NCBI GenBank assembly: GCA_034509495.1
Contig: CM067513.1
Location: 15,557,501 to 15,621,500, forward strand
DNA length: 64,000 nt
From: Acestrorhynchus altus
Lineage: Eukaryota; Chordata; Actinopteri; Characiformes; Acestrorhynchidae
Direction of reading: 5' to 3'
The stretch's first letter is position 1. Every line of letters starts with the position of its first letter. The notes below the pieces were generated by a model. That model was given only the letters and a program-made list of their open reading frames with translations. It had not been told where the DNA came from and ran no database searches. Position numbers and translations under genes: made by a program. Shown piece after piece: positions 9,820 to 20,366 of the stretch.

Positions 9820-12800
9820 TCATAACTGTGGGCTGCTTGTGTGAAAGTGTGGAACAGGTCCCCTCCAGGCCTTGTAGACCAGCAGCAGACCCATAATTAG
9901 AGCCCAGGTACGCACCGGTGACAAAAAGAAAGCCATTGATCCGTAGGTCTCCAGCAGAAAGTAGCAGGAGTAGGCCTGCCAGATAAGGAGGGCCAGCATA
10001 ACCAGGTGAACGGGCAGAGTCCGCCAGCGGCCACCCGGTCTGCAGAAGTGGGAGCGAAATGTGCTGCCACAGCAGCGCTCTTGAAGACTCCAGCAGAGGT
10101 AGCACATCAGAGGCATGTTGAAGAATCCCAGCTGTAGAAGGAGTGCAATTTCAAATGCGTGAGTAATAATTAAGTTGAATAAGACTGAAGTTTCTGTAAA
10201 AATAAAAATAATGCCCCTCAATTACCACCACCACCCCTCTACTTCCCACCCTGAAATGCTAGTCCAAGAGATCTACCACCTTGGAAAGTCAGGACTTATT
10301 AGGGACTACAGTTCAGTTGTATCTTTTTTCATTGCAAGAGAAAGGAAGGGAACAGAGCTCCCGCTCATAGATACGGAATGTTCCTGTGAGAATTATAATA
10401 CATGGATAATTTTCCCTCAAAAGTCAAAATTTATAACTCGAAACTCAATAGCCATCAATACACTAATGCGTGTCCATTTCACCACTCTTACCTGTATAAT
10501 GCCTACTACATAGGTCAGGCTACCCTCCAGAAAATGCCCATTCACAAACACACCGAAAGCAAAGCAGGCTCCACTGTGTCCATCAATCACCTCTCCAATG
10601 AACCACGGACCTACAAAGCAACCAAATATATCAGATTGACTCTTCACACCAGTAGCAACTAGATTGGTTTTTCTTTCATACCAGTCTAAAATGACTGAAG
10701 TTAGGGCTGGGCGAAACATCAATATTGATATCTGTACATAAACAGACATAAACAGAGCAGGATATGGGCTGAGGCAAGCAAAAAAGTTTTTGAATCCCTT
10801 TTCTGCTGAAGACCTTTTTCTGCTCCCTCAATCTGCTCTGCTCCTGCTCTGAGCTGCTCCTTTACTCCACTCCACTCCCACTCAATCTCTTACACACCTT
10901 AGAACAGATGATTTAGTGTGTATAAAGAAGATATGAAGATCAAAATTTCACTATGGTTAAATATAATGAATGCGATAAAAATTTCAGGGGCTCTCCTAAT
11001 TTGTTACGTTGTATTTTTCATACCATATATCATGTATCACAATTCAGCTAAAATATATCGAGATATGATACCAAGCCCTAACTGAGGTCTTCATGTTTAT
11101 TAATAGAACAATGTTTTTAATTGTTCAGACACTGTAAAGAATATTTAAATTTTAATTATGTTTTTAAAGGTGGTCTTTAATGTATAAACAAGAACTAACT
11201 ATAAAGTCCCAAAATGTGGTGGTGCATGTTTATTTATGCCCCTGTTACTTTGCCTAAGAATGAAAACACACAGATTTTACTTTTACAGAGAAAAAAAAAA
11301 AAGAAGACAAGCTCTTGCTGATTTACAGCACTGTATTGAGGCTCACAGAATATGCAGAGTAATGTTTATATAAAAGTTGGGGCCATAAATAGCCAATATA
11401 ATGAGTCAAGACTCTTACATAAGAGTTTTTGGAGTTCTGGAATTGGCCTTTCTCTCTCGCTGTTTTGATTATTCCATATTTTCTTTTGAAGGAGCAGACA
11501 GTGCTTGGGGTTAACAAAAGGTCAGTTCAATGTAATGGAACTTTCATTATTCAACTGGTCTCATTCAGGTTCATTTAATAGGACTATGCTGATGAGGTCA
11601 CTATACACTTTGATTACCTTATCCTTTAAAGACCACAGAGTGATTTGGGCATTATAAATACTTTGTACCACACAGTACAGAGATCACTCTAACAGGGTGT
11701 CTTACCCAATGCTGTACACAGATTAAACAGTAGCAGGGTGTAGTAGAACGTGTTGATCTTGCTGATGAGATGTAGGGACATGCATGCTTGAGAGAAGAGC
11801 CCTAAAAGAGTAATATATGGATTGGATCAGCAAGGTACTGTACTGACTGTACTGCAGAATGCAATCAGTTTGGTTTATGATGAAATCAGTCAATCAGCCG
11901 TTCTTACCCTGCTTCCTCTGAGCCACACCTCGAGCAGAGGGCGCTTGTAAGAATCTGAAGGCCACAAGAGTGCCCACATTCAGCAAAACAGCGGCCACAA
12001 ACGCTATCCGTGCCTGAGAACACCCAGAATTACATTCTTTCCTAAAATTAATTCTGGATGAACTCAAATGCCCTTCCTTACCAGGATGTAGTGATCAGTG
12101 AGAAGGATGAAAGACTGTAGGAAGCCAAAACTGGGTGCGAGATCTTCCTGCAGGGTGAAATGCTGCTCTTGCACCTTGGAACGACCTGCTGAGTCCTTAA
12201 AACACACACACACACTATTCATAATGGGGACAGCACTGTATGGTTTTGGTATGCTGCCCATGCTCCAGACACTGGGGGGGGGATGGGGGAGTTTCCCCCG
12301 ATACATGTGAAGCCAGCCACTCTTTTAAACTGCAGCCATTGTATCATTGCTGGGCAACCAACATACTCTGTCCCCAGCTCCGATACAGTGGCTAACAGAT
12401 GCCTGTGCCAACTAGCATCACACTGGGTATGTAGGGAAAGGTTGCCCACTACCCAGAGAGATGGCCAATTGTGCTCTCTCAGACTTCTAGTTGCTAATAG
12501 CAACATGACCTGGGATTCGATGCAATCCCTGGATCACAGTGTTAGTACATTAGACGGAGCACTTTATATACCATTTTTTTTAATCATCTGTCCTTAACAA
12601 CTGAAGCTTCCATTTACCTCCACTTTTACTCTGATGGTGTGCAGTCCTGTAGAGTACAAGGAAGGATCCCACTGGAGCACATACAGTGGTCCACCTACAG
12701 ACACTGCTTTCCCTAGGGCATCTCCATTCACACTGACATACACTGCTGTGATCGGTGCTGCTGAGAAGACCAGCATCCTGCAGAATCCAAATTCACACAC

Positions 12801-15800
12801 GCGCAAACACAAAAAAAACATATGAAAAAATGAACATGTATACAAACAACAAATCAGTACTGCTCATTCAGTTCTGCCATGAAAACTCTAACTCATTACA
12901 TAGGTTAAAGGAGGCTTTCCAATTGTCTTTTACAAATGACACCGGGCATGGTTAGAGCTCATAGTGCTGAATGGCTTAAAGGCACAAGAAGACACACACA
13001 GAGGAGACACCTGATGTGTGTGGAGCTCCGAATGCGGCCCAGCGATTCCACTCCAGGACGCAGATACTGTGCATCTTTGGGATTGGTGATGACCACTGCT
13101 GGCCATTCTTCAAACTTCAGGTCTGAGAAGCTAAAGAGGTCGTGATCAAATGCCAGCACCCTGTATCTGATCAGAAGAACATACAGATCACAGATTAAGA
13201 CTTCATCTCTTAAGTTCTAAAGGCAAAAGATTGTAAGCCAAATGTATTGGGACACCTGCTCGTTCATTGTTTCTTCCAAAATCAAAAGTATTTCAAAAAG
13301 GTAATCCTGGTTTTGTCTACACTGTCCAAGGATTTTCACATGATTTAGGAGCATTGTTGTGAGGATTTGATTGCATGCAGCAACAAGAGCATTAAGGAGG
13401 TGTTGGATGTTGGATAATCACCATCCCATCTCCCAAAAGTAAAGGAGGAATAACCATCTTTCCAGAGAAAACAGATTCACTGCTCCACAACTCAAAAACT
13501 GGGGTCCTCTTGACCATGTCTGGCATTAGATATGGTTCCAATCACGTTTACCGGCTCCAGGAGTCTGAATCCATTGGTAATACATGTCTTCATGGACTAG
13601 ATGAGTTGTGTGTGATTAGCATGCCAGAAACTGCACTATGTAACAGGTGAAGCAGGAAGGGTAATGTTCACGTGAACTACATAAGGCTGCATAATTAATC
13701 ATATTCCTGTCATACCCTGTAACATCACTATGCCACAACACAGATCACAAGGTTCTTCCACTTTCAAATAAAGGTCCAAGTCAGTGAATTATATATTCCA
13801 CAATCTATGAATGGAAACATTTAGGAAGTACAGCAACTCAGCTATGAAGTGTCAGACAATGTAAAGTTACAGATGGTGGTCACTGAGCACTGAAGAATAA
13901 AGTGTAGAACAACACTTGGCTTAATTAACTGCAAAGTTCCAAACCTGCCCTCAGAGCCACAAAGGGGGACCAACTACATACTAATGCCTAAAGGTTTAGA
14001 ATGGCATATAAAAGCTCCTGTAGGTGTCCCAGGACTTTTGTCCATATAGTGCACAGAACACAGATGATGACACAGATCTCCAGACTGTAGCTCTTACCTG
14101 CGGTTGTCCATCCAGTCCCCCAGCTCCAGCTCCAGCGTTCCACTGCTGTGCCTGCTGTGGAGCACAGGCATCAGTCCCCCTAGCGTGTGCAGATGTCCAC
14201 AAAGATACGCCACTGCTGTGCTGCAAAGATCAACCAAAACGACACAACCTGAGTTCAAGACATTCTTCTACAGCCCCCGCCAAAATGGAATCATCACTCT
14301 TTGATCTTTGATCAATTGTTCTTTCGATTGTTTCATTTTGTAGAAGAAACTTTCATCACAGAAAGGTGCCACTTACTGGCATTAAGAAAATAATAAAAAA
14401 GGAACTAATATAATTTAGTCAGTCACAGTTTTTAGTCACAGTTTTTAGATCAAGTAGAGGAAAAAAATTATAAAATCATCACCAAACATTCTTATGGAAT
14501 AAGAAAAGTGTCCAAAATCTCTATGTAGCATTTGGCATTTATTGAAGACGTAATGACTGTCGCCTCCCCTGTGCCTGACATGAAATCCCAGATCATCAGT
14601 GACTGAAGAAATCATGTAAATTTCCACAGACAATCATCTTTATAAATTTCATTGGACTGACACCAAACAAACGTTCCAGCATCATCACCTGGCCCAATGC
14701 AGATTCACGATGTGTCACTGAAGATTACTTTCATCCAGTCATCAACAGTCCATGACTGCTTTTCTTTAGCTCGCTGTAAGCTTTTCTTAAATGATGGCTT
14801 TTGTTTTCTGTATGTAAATCCCACTTCTTTAATGTGATTTTTTATAGTACGTTCACAGACATTAAATCCATGTCTATTTCCTTTACTTGATCTGAAAACA
14901 CAATTACAACAATGATATTTCTGTTTGTATTGTTTCTTAATGCAAGAAAGTTGGAATTGTTTCAAATATATATTTTTGTGTCGTGTCTCTGTGATGAACT
15001 CTTTTCTACAAAATTAAACAATTGAAAGAACTTCCTCAAAGAGAGGTGATTCCATCATTTTTGCCAGGGTTTGTACCACAAGAGCTCAAACCTCATCTAA
15101 ACAGCAAGTGCAATGAACATGCAACATTAAAGTCAGGATCAGAAAGCTATGGCATGTCATGGCTATTTTTTTTTTTTGGAGACGCCTCAAACTTCCAAAA
15201 CCACATACTGTTCTACACACAATATACAATACGTGCTCTGCTAAAGAATGTACTTTATAATACAGAATAATAAATGATATATTGAGGTTTTGCATGTTTA
15301 AGGATTTTAAGGATTCGATGATAAACCCAATACCCAGTATAGCAATGGTATGTCTGTCTACATTATCTAGCCAAGTTAGTTAACTTACTATAAACTACAC
15401 TGATTTTAGTAAGAATGTAGTAAGTAATTAGACTCTTCCTTCACATGATTCCTTGCCGTAGCTTTATCTTTTCCTGTAAAACTCCCAGTAAATGACCTGA
15501 CCAACCTTAAGCTTAGTCCCAACCATAGAGTTTTTAATTACTTGCCCTTTAAGATCAATAGCAATGACTTGTCAAAATGAGGCCCTTCTCTAACCTCATC
15601 AAGGTCCTAACTCCAGGGAACGGGGAGATAATTGTGGAGGTGGTGTAGTGACCAAACCAGATGGTCTGGTTGCTCCTGTAGCTCTCCTCTCTGAACGTGG
15701 CCAGTAAGTTCATTTGACTCTGTGGGAGCAGAAAGAAGAGCACACTGGGATCAATAAAATGTAACCAGACATATTGGTACAGGAATTAACTGTAAAAATG

Positions 15801-18800
15801 TACCTTATCTAGTATCCCAAAGAAGTTATAGAGACGCTTAGGCCCAGGGGTGAGAGTAGCATCAGCGCAGATAAAGGAATAGTTCCCAAAGGGAGTGCTG
15901 TGCACATAGTGGAAGGAGCCAACTTTCTGGGTGGCAGAATACTTCCTAATTATCCAAAAACATATGCTGGGTTAGTGTTGTTTAGTATCTCAATGTCCAA
16001 CTCTCCAGACAAAGAGCACACTCAAGTTCAAGTGTTTCCTGTTTTTTGGGGCACACTGCCGGCCAACAAATTCAAATGAGCAAGTCTGAACTTGCATTAG
16101 CAACTGACTAGCCAACAAATAAATATGCATGTGTCATATGCTAACAGTCAGGACAAAAGATAATATCAGTAAAAGCTAGTTAATCCCTCTGCTTCATACT
16201 TTGCACGCACCTGTAGTAGTTGTTCACACTGTCCAGAGACACGATATTGAAGGCATCTGAGGAGATAAAGAGAAATGGGTGTAGACACTGAGTGAAACCG
16301 AGGAAGACAGTGGAGTGCATGACTGATGAAAGCTTTTCCCTGGAAGCTTGAAATCCAACACTAAGTTACAAAAGTGTGAGGAGACATGACACAGATACAG
16401 AATCACAGGCAAGAGAGTGTATCAAAACTGCCTTGCAGATTGGCTCAGACTGGCTCAGGGTGGCTCAGCGGTCTAGTGCAGTAGCACTATGATACACGGA
16501 TTGCAGGGCATGTTGCTTGCCATCCGCAGCCAGAGTCTGAGAGAGCAAAATAGGCCATGCTCTCTCTCTGGGTGGTTAGATGTATCAGAGCTAGGGGTGT
16601 TGGCAGCCCAGCAGTGATGCAATGGATGGAATGGCTGCAATTTTGATGGCTGGCTTTGCATGTGTCAAGGAACAGGCATGTGCTTGTCTTCACCCTCCTC
16701 AGGAGCATTGTGTGTGTGAGGGGGAAGAGTCTGAATGGGTTTGGGAAATTGGCACTCCCAAATTAAGGGTAAATTAATCATTAAAAAGTGGTGTTTATCT
16801 ACTCTTGTTGTGGTTCGGGAAACCATTCAGGTAGTACACAAAATGCTCAGATATCCCATTAATCAAACCTAAAGGAAATGTTAGACTGGGAAATGTAGCG
16901 TTTTGCTCATCCTGGTCACAAATAAAACATATGTTAAGTGTCCCACATCATTATCAGCTCTAGTGAACAGAACTGGGAGAAGTGTTTCTACACTGTCCTT
17001 ATATTGTTTTGACACCAACAAATTAAGGCTAGAGATGACTCACTGCACTAGCCCTGCATTTATTGGACGAGGCCTCAGGCAGAGGACACATCTCAGATGA
17101 CTCCTTCAACCGCTGTCCCTGTATTCCACATAGATCATGTATTTTCTATATTCTAATAATATGTTTGTAGTTTAAAAGCACTGATGGTAAAGTAAGAGAC
17201 TCACCATGGTTTCCTCGAATGTCGATCCATTTAGTGCGTTCCAGCACTCGTGATCTCTTCAGGATGTTGTGATAGGCCTGCCACTCCACCTCATGTTGAA
17301 GGGAGCCCACTTTATTCTCGGTCTTAGCATCAGTTAAGTCCCCTGGCCAGTAATCAGGTAAAGACTATATTAGAAGGCCTACTTAAGAGTGTCCATCACA
17401 GATAGGCATAAACCGAATGGAGAAGTCTTACAGCAGCCCACCAACTAGAAAGTGTAACGGCTCACAAGAAAACCAAACCACATTTTATGTAAATTGTTTT
17501 TGCCTTTAAATGGTTTAATTTGCTTTGTGTTACTTCACTGATGTTATTTGTGCATCGCTTGAACATGACTGATCTCTCGATTTGTATGTATTTTCTTATT
17601 CATTGTCAGACTTCTGTGATTTAATGTAGCATTATGGGCCCACTACTTTCTCCCCTTGACGACAACCCTGTGGACCACTAGAGGTCCACAGCCCATTGGT
17701 GGTCCCCAGTCCATAGGCTAAGAAACCCTGTCTTAAACCACAGGCTGAACTCAAGGAGTTACTTTGTAATGATGCAGTACTGATCAATAGTAGATAGATA
17801 TTTTAGATCTCTGATCTATAATCCTGGTCTAAAAGAAATTGTTCAATATGTCTTATCTGTTCTGTACAAATATTTCCAAATCTACAGCTGACAATAATAA
17901 TCATTTATCAAGTCTGACAAACTTATCAGGCCAAGGCAAACACTTATTACATTTTTTATTTAAGCCACAAAAATGCTCATTGTTTATGTCACAAAAAACA
18001 ATATATAAAAAAACCTGCTGCAGTTCAAATACGGTTTAAACTTACAGGGTGTCAGCTTGCATGAGGGACAATATAGGACAACCAATCAGGAGAGTGCTGA
18101 TTTCCAATCATAAATCAAAGGTTCAAAGGCATATAAACAAAACCAGCATGTTTTGTTTAATGTGATAAAAAGAGCTTAGAAAAGGCCATTTAAAATACAA
18201 AAATAAGCCATATAAATGTGAAATGTGCACCTTAGGGGGAAAAACATGCAGGTAAAATGCAGGATATGAGATCATCTGGGCCTAAATCCTCTGCTCACCT
18301 GTAGCCAGCACAAGGGCAGGTTTAATCACATCAATAGTGTGAGTGCAGAACTTTTCGAAGTCCGGCACTCGCTTTGGATCATGAAAACGGCTGATATGAA
18401 TGTCTGATACCTGCACAGAACAGCAACACACACAAACACACAGACTTTTTGTGTATTAAGAGTACAAATATAAATATTGCATGCATGCACATTAAAATAC
18501 AGGCCTATTTATATCATACTGAATGAAGCTTCCTGAGTAAAGACAAAAGCAGAGGAGTCTTTTCTTCATTAGTTGAACATCGTATTTCAGTGGCCATATT
18601 GTTTCCTATCCACATATTTAAGCATCTGCAAGAACACCCTGCTAAAGAACACCTTGTAGACTAATTTGAATTCCATACTGGCCTAAGATGGTTTATACTG
18701 GTCTGGTGCTGGTTGACCAGCATATTAGTGTTCAGTAACAGAAGTACTGTTTTAGTGCTGGCAAAGTACTGGTTGACCAATATACCAGTAAAGCAGTGTT

Positions 18801-19414
18801 AAAACATGAGTGCTGGTTGAACATCACACCAGTTTTCAAAACACAATAAATGCTGGTTTATAATGGTGTTATGCTGGTTGGCCAGCATGCCAGTGTAGTG
18901 CTGGAAAGTTACTGGGGACTATATACCAGTATACCAGTTTTAAAAACAGGAGTGCTGGTGAGATCCTGGCATGGTACTGGTGTGGTGCTGCTGAGGTGCT
19001 GGTGTGGTGCTGGTGAGTGTGATCAAACACAACACCTGCTGCTGTTACTGGTTACTGTGATGATACTGGGCAGTGAGGTCATTAGAACTGCTGGTAGATG
19101 TCAGTGCACTGGTTAAGGTCACAGCTGGATTAGACAGAAGGCTGGTTTGACAGGTCCAGCTCTCCGGCGGACAGACTGCTGGAGGACGTTGGAGAAGGGG
19201 GGACAGTATGGGCTCCACTCACCTGAACAAACCAGAACAAATTGTCCGGTTGAGCTCCCGGAAACGGCGGCCCGCTGCTCCTCTTACTCCTCTCGGCTTC
19301 AGGCTCCAAACTCCGTCTGAGATTCCCGGTGGTGTCATAACTGTCCAGCAGCCAGGAAGTGAGACACGCTAGAACCAAGCCGGCCAAGACCAGCAGAGTG
19401 AACAGCCTGAGCAT
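9820..19414 (-). CDS. tmem62: Transmembrane protein 62, metallophosphoesterase-domain protein
   Basis: Fourteen coding exons, in transcript order: 19223-19414, 18299-18410, 17205-17342, 16211-16256, 15804-15945, 15595-15719, 14098-14220, 13011-13166, 12618-12777, 12082-12195, 11908-12013, 11706-11801, 10492-10610 and 9820-10131. All junctions keep frame and give 646 aa (human TMEM62 643). An N-terminal hydrophobic segment (MLRLFTLLVLAGLVLA) precedes a calcineurin-like phosphoesterase domain. Its metal-binding motifs are intact: SDIH, GDLTD, GNHD, WFGH and CGHLH. The C-terminal exons are hydrophobic and multi-spanning, including FGVFVNGHFLEGS and FNMPLMCYLCWSL. The biochemical substrate is not established for this family. 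The first ATG is at 19414; the longer open frame above it begins with GTG and was not used. It is divergent from rab10 and convergent with ptgr2. Introns hold SINE, Tc1 and other DNA elements. Confidence 0.93.
10702..11080. mobile_element. Miniature element with GGGCTGGGC ends and 8-bp TSD
   Basis: A 379-bp element in tmem62 intron 13. It starts TAGGGCTGGGCGA and ends CCAAGCCCTA. The flanks ACTGAAGT (10694-10701) and ACTGAGGT (11081-11088) form an 8-bp target duplication with one mismatch, as in hAT elements. The interior is rich in GAGCAG/CTGCTC words and has no reading frame. Related fragments at 1890-1930, 2760-2815, 5521-5887 and 8250-8440 show it is a local family. Confidence 0.7.
12262..12570 (-). 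mobile_element. tRNA-derived SINE copy, tmem62 intron 9
   Basis: Read on the minus strand it has a pol III head ending in GCATCGAATCCCAGGTCATG (B-box-like, 9 of 11). A body follows with words shared by copies at 16455-16735 and 62380-62672, including CCAGAGAGAT, GATGCCTGTG and the CATTGTATCATTGCTGGGCA end. No coding frame. It sits in the intron between exons 9 and 10 of tmem62. Confidence 0.65.
13235..14052. mobile_element. Non-coding DNA element with GGGACACC terminal repeats, tmem62 intron 7
   Basis: The left end reads ATGTATTGGGACACCTGC. The right end, inverted, reads CACTATATGGACAAAAGTCC then TGGGACACC. These ends are widespread in fish genomes on non-autonomous Tc1/mariner-type elements. 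The interior shows old Tc1-like words such as AAAGGGGGACCAACTACATA but no usable frame. Degraded relatives lie at about 25665-25900, 35940-36135, 51940-52030 and 59775-59885. Confidence 0.65.
14280..15065 (-). mobile_element. Degenerate Tc1/mariner element, tmem62 intron 6
   Basis: Terminal sequences near 14280 (CAAAATGGAATCATCACTC) and 15050 (GAGGTGATTCCATCATTTTTG) are inverted relatives. The minus strand has a transposase fragment at 14705-14965 with an HTH-like stretch and WTVDDWMKVIFSD. Frames are broken, so it is inactive. It is related to the element in ptgr2 intron 4; both carry the words CATCTTTATAAATTTCATTGG or their near-copies. Confidence 0.7.
16455..16735 (+). mobile_element. tRNA-derived SINE copy, tmem62 intron 3
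   Basis: It starts GGTGGCTCAGCGGTCTAGTGC with a clear A box, TGGCTCAGCGG (16461-16471). The B box has decayed. The body (AGAGCAAAATAGGCC, CTCTGGGTGGTTAG, CAGCAGTGATGCAATGG) matches the inverted copies at 12262-12570 and 62380-62672. This copy fixes the orientation and 5' end of the family. Confidence 0.75.
18670..19060 (+). repeat. GCTGGT-rich degenerate minisatellite, tmem62 intron 1
   Basis: Repeated variants of ACTGGTGTAGTGCTGGTTGACCAG with changing unit length. It has no coding potential and lies between tmem62 exons 1 and 2, about 160 bases from exon 1. Confidence 0.75.
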
Positions 19415-19638
19415 CCCGACCAGCACGCAGGAAGAGACCGCGCTGTCACAGCCACTCACACAGCGCTCGTGGCTCCTCTGCTCGGGCCTTAAACCCCTGC
19501 TGTAAAGGCTCTGAGAGGCGGGGCCAGAGGCACAGGGAACCTCTCATTGGGCGAACAGGCGCTGTGTCATCGCTGCCAACATCACCTACTTCCGCCTCAC
19601 CGAGACCAAAGATACTATTCATAGAAGAGGCTTCACTC

Positions 19639-19710
<72 letters not shown>

Positions 19711-20366
19711 TCACTCACTCACTCACGTCAACCTTTAGTAGGAAGAATCAACCTTAAGTATTCAGTGCTGGATTACTCAATCTTACATTTGCTAAATCAA
19801 TTTTGACACATTCAGATCATAGAAAAAATATAGAATAAAAAATAGAATAAATAATAAAATAAATTCGAGCATAACGATAAAATAAAATAGAATAAAAATA
19901 AAATAGAATTAAAATAAAATAGAATTAAATTTAAAATAAATAAATATTATAGAATGAATAAAATTTCATTAATTTAAATAGGAGGTGACAATATACAGAA
20001 GCTCATGAATAATTCATTAAGGCTGACCGGACATTCTACCCGCAACGCCGCAGATGAGTGCGCGCATGCGCAGTAGCCACTTGTTCCGCTGGATGACGAG
20101 TGTCGCTCGAAGCTGCTTTTGATGTGAAACGACTTTGGGTGTTTTTCGCGGATCCGGGTTCAGCTGGTGTTGTTTGTCGGACAGAGTATTGCTGTGTTTG
20201 TTTGTTTATAATCGTGTATCTGAGTTGTTTAACGGCTGAGCGCTGTGCTAACGGCTAAAGGAGCTAACTGCTAACTAACTGTGACGGCGGCCTTAAAGAG
20301 CACTTCATTCTTAGTATGAGATCCGCTTCGTAACTCTCTCCACTGCCACACATTCCCCTCTCACTC
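19415..20366. promoter_or_regulatory. Divergent tmem62/rab10 intergenic region
   Basis: About 950 bp separate the two start codons. An NRF1-type palindromic site, CGCGCATGCGCA, lies at 20061-20072 on the rab10 side, followed by the GC-rich rab10 5' UTR. A reversed CCAAT box (ATTGG) lies near 19546 on the tmem62 side. Between them are a long CA microsatellite (19639-19707) and an AATAAA-rich A/T block (19820-19980). Whether one bidirectional promoter or two separate ones operate is not visible. Confidence 0.55.
19639..19727. repeat. (CA)n then (ACTC)n microsatellite
   Basis: About 34 CA units followed by a short ACTC array, between the tmem62 and rab10 promoters. It is likely polymorphic. Confidence 0.95.

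Noticed and set aside
19415..19459. Longer N-terminus for tmem62
   Set aside because: The upstream frame begins with GTG. The first ATG is at 19414 and matches the length of the human N-terminus.
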